Shown here: positions 6,754 through 14,800 of the stretch, one piece after another
How positions within the stretch are numbered: position 1 is the stretch's first letter
Layout of the letters: every line of letters starts with the position of its first letter
Assembly: GCA_002320595.1 (NCBI GenBank)
Contig: DCKB01000023.1
Coordinates: forward strand, 1 to 24,940
Direction of reading: 5' to 3'
DNA: 24,940 bases
DNA from: Christensenella sp. UBA1685
Lineage (GTDB): Bacteria; Bacillota; Clostridia; Christensenellales; CAG-138
Position numbers and translations under genes: made by a program
Notes under the pieces: generated by a model
Told to the model about the DNA's origin: nothing
What the model saw: only the letters and a program-made list of their open reading frames with translations
Database searches by the model: none

Positions 6754-7752
6754 TTATTTCAGTTTTACGCGCGGGTCTACGACCATGTACATCAAGTCGG
6801 AGATCAGCATGCCGAGAACCGTAAGAATGGCAAGGAACATGTTATAGCCCATAATGAACGGGATATCGCCTTGCTGGGTCGCGCGCAGCGCCATATAACC
6901 GATGCCGGGGATCGCGAATACCGTTTCGGTAATCATCGCGCCGCCAAACAGGCTCGGCAACGTGCCGCTGAGCGAGGTTACCAACGGGATCATCGTGTTT
7001 TTGAACGCATGCTTGTATACGACCGTATGCTCCGAAAGCCCCTTTGCGCGGGCGGTGCGGATATAGTCGGAGTTGAGCACTTCCAACATATTCGTTCTTG
7101 TGAACTTCATCGTGCCGCCGATGCCCAACACAACCAACACTGTGATCGGCAGGATCAGGTGCCATACTTTGTCCAGAAATACCTCAAATCCCTGGCCCGG
7201 CAGGAACACCTTGGTCGCCGTGGTCAGGCCCTGAAGCGGCAGCCAGCGCAGCTGGATGGAGAACACGTTCATCAGCAGCGCTGAAAGGAAGAACGACGGC
7301 AGGGCCGTGCCGATCATTGCAAACACGGACACCGTATAATCATAAGCCCCGTATTGATTCACGGAAGCTTTAATTCCCATGGGTATTGCGATAACAGTTT
7401 GAAGAATAAAAGCGATAAGCGCGATGATAAAGGAAGTCCATATATACTCCCCAAGCACCTCGGTGACCGGCTTTCCATAAAGGAACGAATAGCCAAGATC
7501 GCCTGTCATCGTGCTGCCCAGCCATTTGGAATAGCTTTTCATAATCCCGCCGAAGCTTTTATCCGCAAGGCCGTAAAGCTCTTTGAGACGCATGACTTCG
7601 TCCTGTGTCATGGATCCGTTTTGCACCGCGGCTGCAGTTTGGCGGTCAATATAGTCGGCAGGCATCAGCATGGTCAGCATGTAGATGAGGACGGATACGC
7701 CAACCAGGATTACCACCGCGAGAATGAGTCTTTTTAGGATATATCTCCACAT
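6754..7752 (-). CDS. Peptide ABC transporter permease (DppB/OppB type)
   Basis: The first permease of the importer, 332 residues from the ATG at 7752. The N-terminus MWRYILKRLILAVVILVGVS is the typical OppB opening, with one membrane segment followed by a long extracytoplasmic loop and the five-segment transport domain. The EAA loop reads RTARAKGLSEHTVVYKHAFK, and the C-terminus DLMYMVVDPRVKLK is characteristic. The start was chosen over an upstream TTG because a purine-rich GAGAGGGA site lies 6 nt before this ATG. A 115-bp gap containing a perfect hairpin separates it from the binding-protein gene upstream, while 12 bp separate it from the second permease. Confidence 0.94.
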   Translation of the reverse strand: MWRYILKRLILAVVILVGVSVLIYMLTMLMPADYIDRQTAAAVQNGSMTQDEVMRLKELYGLADKSFGGIMKSYSKWLGSTMTGDLGYSFLYGKPVTEVLGEYIWTSFIIALIAFILQTVIAIPMGIKASVNQYGAYDYTVSVFAMIGTALPSFFLSALLMNVFSIQLRWLPLQGLTTATKVFLPGQGFEVFLDKVWHLILPITVLVVLGIGGTMKFTRTNMLEVLNSDYIRTARAKGLSEHTVVYKHAFKNTMIPLVTSLSGTLPSLFGGAMITETVFAIPGIGYMALRATQQGDIPFIMGYNMFLAILTVLGMLISDLMYMVVDPRVKLK

Positions 7753-7794
7753 AATGAATCCCTCTCCCAATCCCCGTCGTGCATGTTATGCGCG

Positions 7795-7822
7795 GCAAGG
7801 CTTGGCTTGCGCCAAGCCTTGC
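7795..7822 (-). other. Perfect 12-bp hairpin between binding-protein and permease genes
   Basis: Arms GCAAGGCTTGGC (7795-7806) and its exact complement (7811-7822) close a 4-nt loop. No T-run follows on the minus strand, so it is not a simple terminator. In binding-protein-dependent ABC operons such a hairpin after the binding-protein gene commonly protects the upstream mRNA end and raises binding-protein yield over the membrane subunits. That role is inferred here. Confidence 0.65.
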
Positions 7823-7867
7823 AACGTTTGCGACAGTTTATTGCGCGGGAAGCCCCGCTTTGATGTG

Positions 7868-10348
7868 TTAGTTCAGTTCCACGTTCCAAATGTAGGCAAG
7901 CGGCCCCTGGAACGGGGTGACGTCCTCACCGCTGAAGAGGGTAGCGGCATTGATGACGTCCTTGTTGAAGACGAACATGTTCTTGCGCTGATAGGTCGGC
8001 AGCTGCACAGCCAGTTCGCCCGAGATTTCAAGCGCCTGCGCATAGATGGGCTTGCGCTCCTCGCGGTCCAGCGTTCCGCGGCCAGCCTTGATCAGGCTGT
8101 TGAGTTCGGTCAGCATCGCCTTCTGCTCATCGGAACCATCCGTAAAGAGGCCGTACAGGCCGGTGGACTCAGGGGAAGTACCCTGGTTCTCAGCAGGATC
8201 GGAATACCAGATCTGGAACATATCGGGGTCTACGCCGCCGCTGCCCCAGGCAGCTGCCCAAACCTGAATGCCGGAGTCATACGCGGTGCTGAGCTTGCCG
8301 AGCAGGTTCTGGTCGACTTCGATGTCAGCCTTCACGCCAACCTTGGCCAAGACTTCCTGCGCGTTCACGAAGATCGTGCCGGCCGGGTGATCCTTTGCAT
8401 CGGAGGGCAGGGTCATCTTGATGGTGACCTGTCCGCTGTACGCTGCGCCCATCAGATCGGTGTAGCCTTCGGGATAGCTCATGATGTTCTTGGCTTCGTC
8501 ATACACAAAGCCGGCGTCAATGAGCTTCTGCTTAATCTGCTCGCCAGTCTCATCGTATGCGTAGATCGGCTGCGGATCGTCCGGGTATGCCCACTGGATC
8601 TTGGTCATGTTGCGGGTGTTGACGCTTGCAAGCTCGCCATAGTAATCGTCGATGGCAAGCTGCGGGTTCATCGCCATCACGATGGCCTGACGGAGTTCGA
8701 GTTCCTTGAAATAACGGGCGTTGATGCCAATGTAGCCATAGCCATCGTTGTCAACAAGGATATAGCCGAGCTTCGCATAATCGCCTTCGCCGCCGGTGAC
8801 GTTGTTGATGATCTCCGTGGAAGCGGAAGGATCGGAATAGTGGACGGAGCCGGTCTTCAGGGCATCCATCTCGGAACCGAGGCTGATCTCCTGATAACGG
8901 AGCGTCTGGATCTTCGGGGAGCCAAGCATGAAGCTGTCGTTCGCGGTGTAGGTTACGACGTTGTCCTTGTAGCTCTCGAAGACGTACGGGCCGGCGCCCA
9001 TGGGCTTATCGTTCTTGGTTTTGAGGTGCGTCATGAAGTCGGCGGAGCCGATCACAACACCGTTCTCGTTGAGTTCGCCGGCGAAACCTTCCGTGTAATA
9101 ATGGAACGGCGCCACGGTGATGCCAATCTGGAAGATGGCAACGGGGTCGATACCATCGATGACGATCTGAACGAATTCACGCTCAACGCCATCCTCGCAA
9201 ACTTCCTTGCCGGAGGTGATGCCGGTGATGGTCTGAACGCCGCCTTCAACAGCGCCTTCGTTTGCAAGGTAAAGATCCTTTACGCGATCCTCAATGAGGA
9301 TGTCGCCGGCCTTTTCGCGGTTGATGCCGGATTCCTCGTCGAAGTTGTAGCCGTAAGTGCCAAGGATGTTGTTCCAGTAAATTTCAGCATTCACTTCATC
9401 GGTGCCGAGGGTGTAGGTGTTGCCGAGCGCATCGGTGAACACGCCGTCAGCCACTCCGCCGAAGCCCCACATTACCATGCCGAACACGGTCTGCAGGGTA
9501 GCATCCGCTTTGATTTCATCAGGGGTCTTACCGATGTTGGGAGCATACTGGTCATTGTTGTAGTTGCCGACAACATAATCCACGATTTCCTGCGCGAAGG
9601 CCTTACCTGCCTCAGGTAGGTATGCCCAGAACGCGGCCTGCTGCTCCGGCGTTGCGCCGTCAGCCGCAGGGTAGCTCACCGTGCCGTCTTCCGCAGCGGT
9701 GATGCCGGCTGCAAGGATCGCGTCCACAACCGCAAGGGCTTCCGCGCTGGTCTGGAGGCGATATTCGCTGGCGCCGTGGATCTTCTGGGTGTACAGCGTG
9801 GAGATTCCGTCATAGGCGGGATCAAGGTACACATAGTAGTTGAACAGGACATCCTTTGCGGTGACAGGCTCGCCGTCGCTGAAGGTGATGCCGTTCTTCA
9901 GGAAGATCTTGTAGGTGATGGAGCTGTTGTCCGCCGCCACATCCTCGGTGTAGGAGTATGCAAGGCAGGGATACTCAACGCCAGCCTGCGGAACGCCGTC
10001 TTTGTCATAATACAGAAGGCCGATCTGCGTCTGTGCCTGCACGTCATTATCATAGGAGGACGTGTAGAAGAAGGGGCTAAATTTGCCATCCAGCGTGCCG
10101 CTGCTCAGCACCAGGGGCGCGGTGGCGTTGTTGCCCGTGCGGGGCGTCACGGTCGCATCATAGCGATCCGCGGGTACATCGGGCAAAATCTCCGCAGGAA
10201 CTTCTTCCGTGGGAGCGGGAGTGGGGTCAGCGGTGGTCGGCGTTTCAACCGGGTCGTTGTTGCCGGTCTCCTGACAGCCAACCACTGCAAACAACATCAT
10301 CGCAGCCAACGCGAGCGCCAGCAAGCGACCAAGCGTGTTGTTTTTCAT
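7868..10348 (-). CDS. Peptide-binding lipoprotein of the ABC importer (SBP_bac_5 family)
   Basis: Extracytoplasmic receptor that captures oligopeptides and delivers them to the permeases. The N-terminus is a lipoprotein signal peptide ending AVVGC, with the lipidated cysteine at residue 25, followed by a Pro/Thr/Glu-rich linker (about 30-52). The family 5 core is recognisable at ITFSDGEPVTAKDVLFNYY. At 826 residues it is far longer than the usual 500-600; the extra length includes the region around residues 200-330, between the two lobes' expected elements. A GGAGG site lies 7 nt before the ATG. The 124-bp gap to the upstream lipoprotein gene has no convincing terminator and only weak promoter-like sequence. 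The ligand is not determined by sequence. Confidence 0.93.
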   Translation of the reverse strand: MKNNTLGRLLALALAAMMLFAVVGCQETGNNDPVETPTTADPTPAPTEEVPAEILPDVPADRYDATVTPRTGNNATAPLVLSSGTLDGKFSPFFYTSSYDNDVQAQTQIGLLYYDKDGVPQAGVEYPCLAYSYTEDVAADNSSITYKIFLKNGITFSDGEPVTAKDVLFNYYVYLDPAYDGISTLYTQKIHGASEYRLQTSAEALAVVDAILAAGITAAEDGTVSYPAADGATPEQQAAFWAYLPEAGKAFAQEIVDYVVGNYNNDQYAPNIGKTPDEIKADATLQTVFGMVMWGFGGVADGVFTDALGNTYTLGTDEVNAEIYWNNILGTYGYNFDEESGINREKAGDILIEDRVKDLYLANEGAVEGGVQTITGITSGKEVCEDGVEREFVQIVIDGIDPVAIFQIGITVAPFHYYTEGFAGELNENGVVIGSADFMTHLKTKNDKPMGAGPYVFESYKDNVVTYTANDSFMLGSPKIQTLRYQEISLGSEMDALKTGSVHYSDPSASTEIINNVTGGEGDYAKLGYILVDNDGYGYIGINARYFKELELRQAIVMAMNPQLAIDDYYGELASVNTRNMTKIQWAYPDDPQPIYAYDETGEQIKQKLIDAGFVYDEAKNIMSYPEGYTDLMGAAYSGQVTIKMTLPSDAKDHPAGTIFVNAQEVLAKVGVKADIEVDQNLLGKLSTAYDSGIQVWAAAWGSGGVDPDMFQIWYSDPAENQGTSPESTGLYGLFTDGSDEQKAMLTELNSLIKAGRGTLDREERKPIYAQALEISGELAVQLPTYQRKNMFVFNKDVINAATLFSGEDVTPFQGPLAYIWNVELN

Positions 10349-10472
10349 TGTTTTACCTCCATTTATCTTTTTTTATTTTGTATATCGCGCCGGGCGGATC
10401 CCAACGCAAAACACAATCGGGAATTTTAAACCGCGGCCCGCTCAGGTGCAGGCCAGCGGAATGTTTGCCGGG

Positions 10473-11933
10473 TTATTGCAGCGCCATATTCCGGCGCGCG
10501 GCATCGGACGCCGTGACTGTGACGCCTTCTGCAGTGCAGTTGTTTACCTTGTTGCCGGAGCCCTTGCCAAACAGATCCCCAAGCTCGTAACGCGCCGCGC
10601 CGTCGTCCCCTGTGCCGGTTGTAATGGCCAGGTTGCGGAACGTGCAGTCCTGCACGGTGGTGTTCTTCGCTTCTCCCGCAAGAAAGCCTGCGGTCACCTG
10701 AATTCCGGAATTCACGTTGATTTCAAGGGCGCAATCTTCAAACACCACGCCTTCGATGACCGCGCCGTCCATCCGCGCGGCAATGCCGCCGGTTTTTTCT
10801 TTGTCCGGATCGATCTTCTTGCTGGAAAGCTTCACCGTCAGGTTCCGGATCGTGTGTTCGTTTCCCTGAATGGTGCCGTTAAAGCTATCGGCCACGGCGA
10901 GCTTCACGCCGCTGAAGTCAAGGTCTGTTTCTAAAATATAGCCGTTGATCTCGTTTCCCGAAGCATCCACACCTGCAAAGGAATATTCCCCGCCCTTTTT
11001 CAGGCTTTCCAAAGAGGTGACACGCACATAAAGCCCTTCGGTAAACTTGATGTATACCACCTGGGATGCGGTGTTCGCCTGATACTGCTCAATCGCCTCT
11101 TCGATGATCTGATCCTTATAAGCGCGGATTTCGGCAAGCGCGGCAGGGTCATCCGTCAAAAGCCGATAGCCCGCCTTGTTGATGTAAAGATAGCTGGTGT
11201 CCTCAGCGGAGGCCGCCTGCTCCTCTCCCTCTTCAGCCGCTTCCGGCGCAACATATTCCGCAGCTTCAAAATATTGCGGGAACCGCTCGGCAAGTTTTGC
11301 ATAAATCTGCTCGTTTTCCAACAGAAGCTCCACATGCTCATACTGCGTGAAGTCATACGGAATGGTGCAGGCAGCATCTGCGTAGTAGCCGGCAAACGAA
11401 TAGCCCTTCGGCGTGCTTAGATTCAGCGTTGCCGCGCTGAGTTCCTGAACCGGCGAAGCCGCGGTAAGGTTTTTGCTGAACACGACCTCGCCGGTGTCCG
11501 CATTCACGTAGTTCACCTTTCCCTGCGGAATCCAGCGCGCATAGAGCGTAAGGTTTTCCTGAATGCGGTCCTCGTCGAAATCCCAGCGGTCCTCGGCAGA
11601 GAATTGATAGACGGCGTTGCCTTCCGCATCCGTCGCATCCTCCTTCGCCGTATACCATCCGGCAAGAATATATCCGTCCTTCACCGGTTCCACCAGCATG
11701 TTGGTGGTGCCCGAAGGCTGGAACAGATATGAATTGTTCATGTAATAGACCTCGCGCATCTCACGGCTGTTGATGATGCCGCCGAGCGCATCATAGGTAA
11801 CGCAGCAGCCGTATCCCCAATCGCCCGGATCGATTCCGGCGTCGGAACGCATGCAAGCCGAAAAGAGGACGGCGCAGACCAAAACCATGCTAATTATTGC
11901 GATCTGCTTGATTTTTAACTTCATGCCCGTCAT
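10473..11933 (-). CDS. Lipoprotein with InlB-type repeats and GLUG-like C-terminal region
   Basis: A 486-residue surface lipoprotein of unknown role. The signal peptide ends VLFSAC with the lipidated cysteine at residue 27. Residues about 45-134 match a Listeria-Bacteroides (InlB B) repeat, seen as GYILAGWYT followed by LTLYARW; a second, weaker unit has GYSFAGYYADAAC at about 177-189. A Glu/Ala-rich linker follows. Residues from about 330 to the end look like beta-helix or GLUG-type repeats (DFSGVKLAVADSFNGTIQG, then GVVFEDCAL and NTTVQDCTF). The start at 11933 was chosen for its GGAGG site 7 nt upstream. It lies directly upstream of the binding-protein gene in the same direction and may be co-transcribed. 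An adhesin or substrate-capture role is inferred. Confidence 0.82.
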   Translation of the reverse strand: MTGMKLKIKQIAIISMVLVCAVLFSACMRSDAGIDPGDWGYGCCVTYDALGGIINSREMREVYYMNNSYLFQPSGTTNMLVEPVKDGYILAGWYTAKEDATDAEGNAVYQFSAEDRWDFDEDRIQENLTLYARWIPQGKVNYVNADTGEVVFSKNLTAASPVQELSAATLNLSTPKGYSFAGYYADAACTIPYDFTQYEHVELLLENEQIYAKLAERFPQYFEAAEYVAPEAAEEGEEQAASAEDTSYLYINKAGYRLLTDDPAALAEIRAYKDQIIEEAIEQYQANTASQVVYIKFTEGLYVRVTSLESLKKGGEYSFAGVDASGNEINGYILETDLDFSGVKLAVADSFNGTIQGNEHTIRNLTVKLSSKKIDPDKEKTGGIAARMDGAVIEGVVFEDCALEINVNSGIQVTAGFLAGEAKNTTVQDCTFRNLAITTGTGDDGAARYELGDLFGKGSGNKVNNCTAEGVTVTASDAARRNMALQ

Positions 11934-11952
11934 TTCGCTTCCTCCAAACACA

Positions 11953-11980
11953 AATATATTCTTTCAGCAGTTGTTGACAA
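11953..11980 (-). promoter_or_regulatory. Candidate promoter for the lipoprotein and importer operon
   Basis: On the minus strand, TTGTCA (11980-11975) and TATATT (11958-11953) are spaced 16 bp apart, each one mismatch from the vegetative consensus. The expected transcript start would fall only a few bases before the GGAGG site of the lipoprotein gene, giving a very short leader. Confidence 0.45.
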
Positions 11981-12102
11981 TTTCAAATTTTCACCCTGTC
12001 AGAAAAGGGATTTTGGCCAGCATTTGCAAGCCTACACACAAAAAATTGCACATACAACCTCCTATGCGTTGTAGTAATTATATTTGGACATGAAGCACGT
12101 GT

Positions 12103-12118
12103 TACCCGAATTTGGGTA
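12103..12118. promoter_or_regulatory. Operator-like inverted repeat 1 upstream of the XRE regulator
   Basis: ACCCGAATTTGGGT (12104-12117) with one more pairing base on each side. It shares the ACCCG-n-GGGT pattern and 14-bp length with a second site 53 bp downstream. It lies just upstream of the candidate -35 box of the XRE gene. Confidence 0.6.
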
Positions 12119-12125
12119 TATGTAT

Positions 12126-12155
12126 TTGTTTTACTTGTTATCATGTGCATAAAAT
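12126..12155 (+). promoter_or_regulatory. Candidate promoter of the XRE regulator
   Basis: TTGTTT (12126-12131) and TAAAAT (12150-12155) are spaced 18 bp apart. The pair sits exactly between the two matching operator-like repeats, which supports both calls. The spacing is one base longer than ideal. Confidence 0.45.
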
Positions 12156-12156
12156 A

Positions 12157-12170
12157 ACCCGTTTTCGGGT
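12157..12170. promoter_or_regulatory. Operator-like inverted repeat 2 over the predicted transcript start
   Basis: ACCCGTTTTCGGGT is a 14-bp dyad with 5-bp arms, matching site 1 in the outer ACCCG and GGGT. It lies directly after the candidate -10 box, where a bound repressor would block initiation. Confidence 0.6.
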
Positions 12171-12196
12171 AAATTTTATGAAAAAACGGAGGGATC

Positions 12197-12466
12197 ATGA
12201 CATATTCCGAAATCCTGATCCAACGCATTACAGCGTTATGTAAGCGCAGGGGAATCACCTGCAATAAATTGGCCACCATGTGCGGACTCAACCAGTCGAC
12301 AATTGATAACATCATCCGTGGCATTACAAAAGACCCCCGAATTACAACGCTGCATCATATCGCCATCGGTTTTAACATGACGCTGGCGGAATTTTTAGAC
12401 TTCCACGAATTAAACGAATTTTCCTTCGATGACTATTCCGCGGATGCAGACGATACTCATCTATAA
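12197..12466 (+). CDS. XRE/HTH_3-family DNA-binding regulator
   Basis: An 89-residue protein made of little more than a Cro/C1-type helix-turn-helix. The fold runs from about residue 5 to 66: QRITALCKRRGITCNKLA, then MCGLNQSTIDNIIRG (the turn and recognition helix), then ITTLHHIAIGFNMTLAEFLD. A short acidic tail follows. No sensor domain is present. A GGAGG site lies 5 nt before the ATG. Two matching inverted repeats flank its promoter, pointing to autoregulation. It is divergent from the lipoprotein and peptide importer operon, so it may also control that unit, but the sites are more than 120 bp from the other promoter. Confidence 0.9.
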   Translation: MTYSEILIQRITALCKRRGITCNKLATMCGLNQSTIDNIIRGITKDPRITTLHHIAIGFNMTLAEFLDFHELNEFSFDDYSADADDTHL

Positions 12467-12875
12467 TGCGTCTTTTTGCCCGACATGCATGCGAAAACCG
12501 CCTGCCGGAAATCGCGCGCAGGATATATTATATATAAGGAAGAAAAGTCGCCGCCTCCCTTCTGCGGCACAGTTTTGAAGCACGGGGTTCCGCACGGCTG
12601 CGATTGTTTTATTTTCTAAAGCATTGTTTTCCGGGCATTTCGCTGCTTTTGTATCTGTTTTTGCTGTTTTTCGTTTTTTTATCTGCAGCGTGAGTTTATA
12701 TTATTTATCATAGAAATGATTTTTTCTTTTCTCCTTTTTGTTTCCATTTTTCACCAGTACATCCTCACGCGTTCAATTTAATTAAGCGCCTATTTTTCAC
12801 TCGTTCTGCGATTCAATTTGTGTTTTATGAAAATTGAATCGCTCCGCATTTCTCCCTGCAATTTAAGCAAAAAAA
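12467..12875. other. AT-rich intergenic region, no gene seen
   Basis: About 400 bp of T-rich noncoding sequence between the convergent XRE and trpB genes. The only clear structure is a perfect 12-bp inverted repeat at 12808-12842. A TATATTATATATA run near 12523-12535 resembles a -10 region but has no matching -35. A small RNA is possible but cannot be shown. Confidence 0.4.
12808..12842. repeat. Perfect 12-bp inverted repeat, no T-run
   Basis: GCGATTCAATTT (12808-12819) and its exact complement (12831-12842) flank an 11-nt AT-rich spacer. Neither strand has a following T-run. It lies about 35 bp past the trpB terminator. It could be a regulator site, a second processing hairpin, or part of a small RNA. 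Confidence 0.45.
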
Positions 12876-12901
12876 TGCGGTAAGCCAGAAAGCTTGCCGC
12901 A
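12869..12901 (-). terminator. Intrinsic terminator of trpB
   Basis: Arms 12876-12885 and 12892-12901 form a 10-bp stem with one G-U pair and a 6-nt loop, followed on the minus strand by seven T residues. The plus strand also reads into TTTTTT two bases later, so it may work in both directions. Confidence 0.85.
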
Positions 12902-12953
12902 CCGTTTTTTGAGATAAGTCAGCCGTTAAACATAGTTCTGTGGCTGCTCCCGT

Positions 12954-14336
12954 TCAGATCATGTTCCCGGGGAATTTCGGGATACCGTCAAAGCCCTTCT
13001 GCAGGTCTTCATCGCTCGGGATGTAATCCGTCATTTCACCGTCGTTATACTTCTGGTATGCCACCATGTCGAAATATCCCGTGCCCGTGAGCCCAAAAAG
13101 GATCGTCTTTTCCTCGCCGGTCTCCTTGCACTTGAGCGCCTCGTCGATTGCGACGCGGATGGCATGGCTGCTTTCCGGCGCGGGCAGGATGCCTTCCACA
13201 CGCGCGAATTCCTGCGCTGCTGCAAACACGCTCGTCTGCTCCACGGAGGTGGCTTCCATCAGGCCGTCATCATAAAGCTGAGAGAGCACGCTGCTCATGC
13301 CATGGTACCGCAGGCCGCCCGCATGGTTTGCGGAAGGAATAAACCCGGAGCCGAGCGTATACATCTTCGCAAGCGGGCAAACCATGCCCGTATCGCAGAA
13401 ATCGTAAACATACTTGCCGCGTGTCAGGCTCGGGCAGGAAGCGGGTTCCACTGCAATGAAGCGGTAATCCTTCTCGCCGCGCAGCTTTTCGCCCATAAAT
13501 GGCGAAATCAGGCCGCCCAGGTTGGAGCCGCCGCCCGCGCAGCCGATGATGATATCCGGTTTCACACCGTATTTATCCAACGCTGCTTTGGCTTCAAGAC
13601 CGATGATGGATTGATGCAGCAGCACCTGAGAAAGCACGCTGCCGAGCACATAGCGGTATCCTTCCGTGCCCACCGCAACCTCGACCGCTTCGGAAATTGC
13701 GCAGCCCAGGCTGCCCGTGGTGCCGGGGTGCTCCGCAAGGATCTTCCGGCCAACCTCCGTCGTCATGGAGGGGGACGGGGTCACGTTCGCGCCATACGTG
13801 CGCATAACCTCGCGGCGGAACGGCTTTTGCTCATAAGAAACCTTCACCATGAACACCTTGCAATCCAACCCGAGGTATGCACATGCCATGGAGAGCGCGG
13901 TGCCCCATTGCCCGGCGCCGGTTTCCGTGGTCACGCCTTTCAAGCCCTGCTTTTTTGCATAGTATGCCTGTGCAATCGCGGAATTCAGCTTATGGCTTCC
14001 GCTGGTATTGTTGCCTTCAAACTTGTAATAAATTTTCGCAGGTGTGCCAAGATGCTTCTCCAGACAATAGGCGCGCACCAGCGGGGCAGGCCGATACATT
14101 TTATAGAAATCGCGGATTTCTTCCGGGATGCCGATATAGGCGTTGGTGTTGTCCAACTCTTGCTGCACCAGTTCATCGCAGAACACGTGGCCGAGTTCTT
14201 CAGCCGTCATCGGCTGGAGCGTGCCGGGGTTGAGCAGCGGCGCGGGCTTGTTTTTCATGTCCGCCCGCACGTTGTACCATTGTTTCGGCAGTTCAGCTTC
14301 GCTCAGGTAAATCTTGTAGGGGATGTTGTCTTTCAT
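12954..14336 (-). CDS. trpB: TrpB2-type tryptophan synthase beta chain (TrpB-like PLP enzyme)
   Basis: A pyridoxal-phosphate enzyme expected to condense indole with L-serine to form tryptophan. At 460 residues with an N-terminal extension (KIYLSEAELPKQWYNVRADM) it belongs to the TrpB2 branch rather than the ~400-residue TrpB1. The PLP lysine is in NTSGSHKLNSA (Lys116), and the phosphate-binding loop is GCAGGGSN (265-272). No trpA or other tryptophan gene is nearby, so it may salvage free indole. The start was chosen for its AAGGAG site 9 nt upstream. The open frame continues upstream through the T-box leader, which is coincidence. Expression should be switched by that T-box. Stand-alone TrpB2 enzymes may have other beta-replacement substrates. 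Confidence 0.92.
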   Translation of the reverse strand: MKDNIPYKIYLSEAELPKQWYNVRADMKNKPAPLLNPGTLQPMTAEELGHVFCDELVQQELDNTNAYIGIPEEIRDFYKMYRPAPLVRAYCLEKHLGTPAKIYYKFEGNNTSGSHKLNSAIAQAYYAKKQGLKGVTTETGAGQWGTALSMACAYLGLDCKVFMVKVSYEQKPFRREVMRTYGANVTPSPSMTTEVGRKILAEHPGTTGSLGCAISEAVEVAVGTEGYRYVLGSVLSQVLLHQSIIGLEAKAALDKYGVKPDIIIGCAGGGSNLGGLISPFMGEKLRGEKDYRFIAVEPASCPSLTRGKYVYDFCDTGMVCPLAKMYTLGSGFIPSANHAGGLRYHGMSSVLSQLYDDGLMEATSVEQTSVFAAAQEFARVEGILPAPESSHAIRVAIDEALKCKETGEEKTILFGLTGTGYFDMVAYQKYNDGEMTDYIPSDEDLQKGFDGIPKFPGNMI

Positions 14337-14414
14337 GGTTACGCACTCCTTTCTTACTGCGGCCATTGGCCGTTTACGGGAAGTTTCCCGCGGGCTGCCG
14401 GGACAGGAGAGCAA

Positions 14415-14690
14415 TAAAAAAGCCCTCGTCCCCAACTGCTTTTGCAGGGACAAGAGCTTTGAAACCTCCTGCGGTGCCACCCGGCTTGGCGCGTTACGCG
14501 CCCTCTCTGTGCATACTGTCATATGCCGGCCTTTGCTAACGGAGTGCCTTCTCCGGCGCGCCTACTGTTGTTCAGCTTGCCCTCAGGAGCCCATTCGTTC
14601 CGATTCTCCATGCCGCAATCCCACCGCCTGCGGCTCTCTGCAAAGGAGGGTTCCGAAATTACTTGCTCTCCCTCAACGGTTTTGACTTGA
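14415..14690 (-). ncRNA. T-box leader, tryptophan-type (UGG specifier)
   Basis: A tRNA-sensing leader that permits transcription when uncharged tRNA binds. The T-box sequence GGGTGGCACCGCAGG reads on the minus strand at about 14484-14470. Downstream is the terminator: arms near 14458-14447 and 14433-14420, then TTTTTT. The stem I region holds the typical GGTGGGATTGCGGC segment (about 14626-14612). The likely specifier is TGG at 14593-14591, in the context GAA-TGG-G, which is the tryptophan codon and fits the trpB gene downstream. The specifier was placed by eye without folding. Confidence 0.93.
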
Positions 14691-14695
14691 TTGCA

Positions 14696-14724
14696 AGTAT
14701 ACGCGCCGTGCGCCTGTCTGTCAA
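14696..14724 (-). promoter_or_regulatory. Near-consensus promoter of the T-box/trpB unit
   Basis: On the minus strand, TTGACA (14724-14719) is a perfect -35 and TATACT (14701-14696) a one-mismatch -10, spaced exactly 17 bp. The expected start is near 14689, matching the 5' end of the T-box fold. An AT-rich stretch upstream may act as an UP element. Confidence 0.88.
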
Positions 14725-14800
14725 GGCCTTTTTTTGAAAATTTTTGCCATTATATATTATTTTTGCTCCGGCACGCATCCAAATATGGTTTATATTTATG

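Noticed and set aside
7685..9619. Long 644-codon plus-strand open frame opposite the peptide-binding protein
   Set aside because: Lies antisense to a clear SBP_bac_5 lipoprotein and the permease start; its composition is that of a codon shadow and it has no family motif or ribosome binding site.
13164..14417. 417-codon plus-strand open frame opposite trpB
   Set aside because: Antisense shadow of a clear PLP enzyme, with no motifs.
14337..14522. N-terminal extension of TrpB
   Set aside because: This in-frame stretch is the T-box sequence and its terminator; the translated residues match nothing in TrpB and the ribosome binding site lies downstream.
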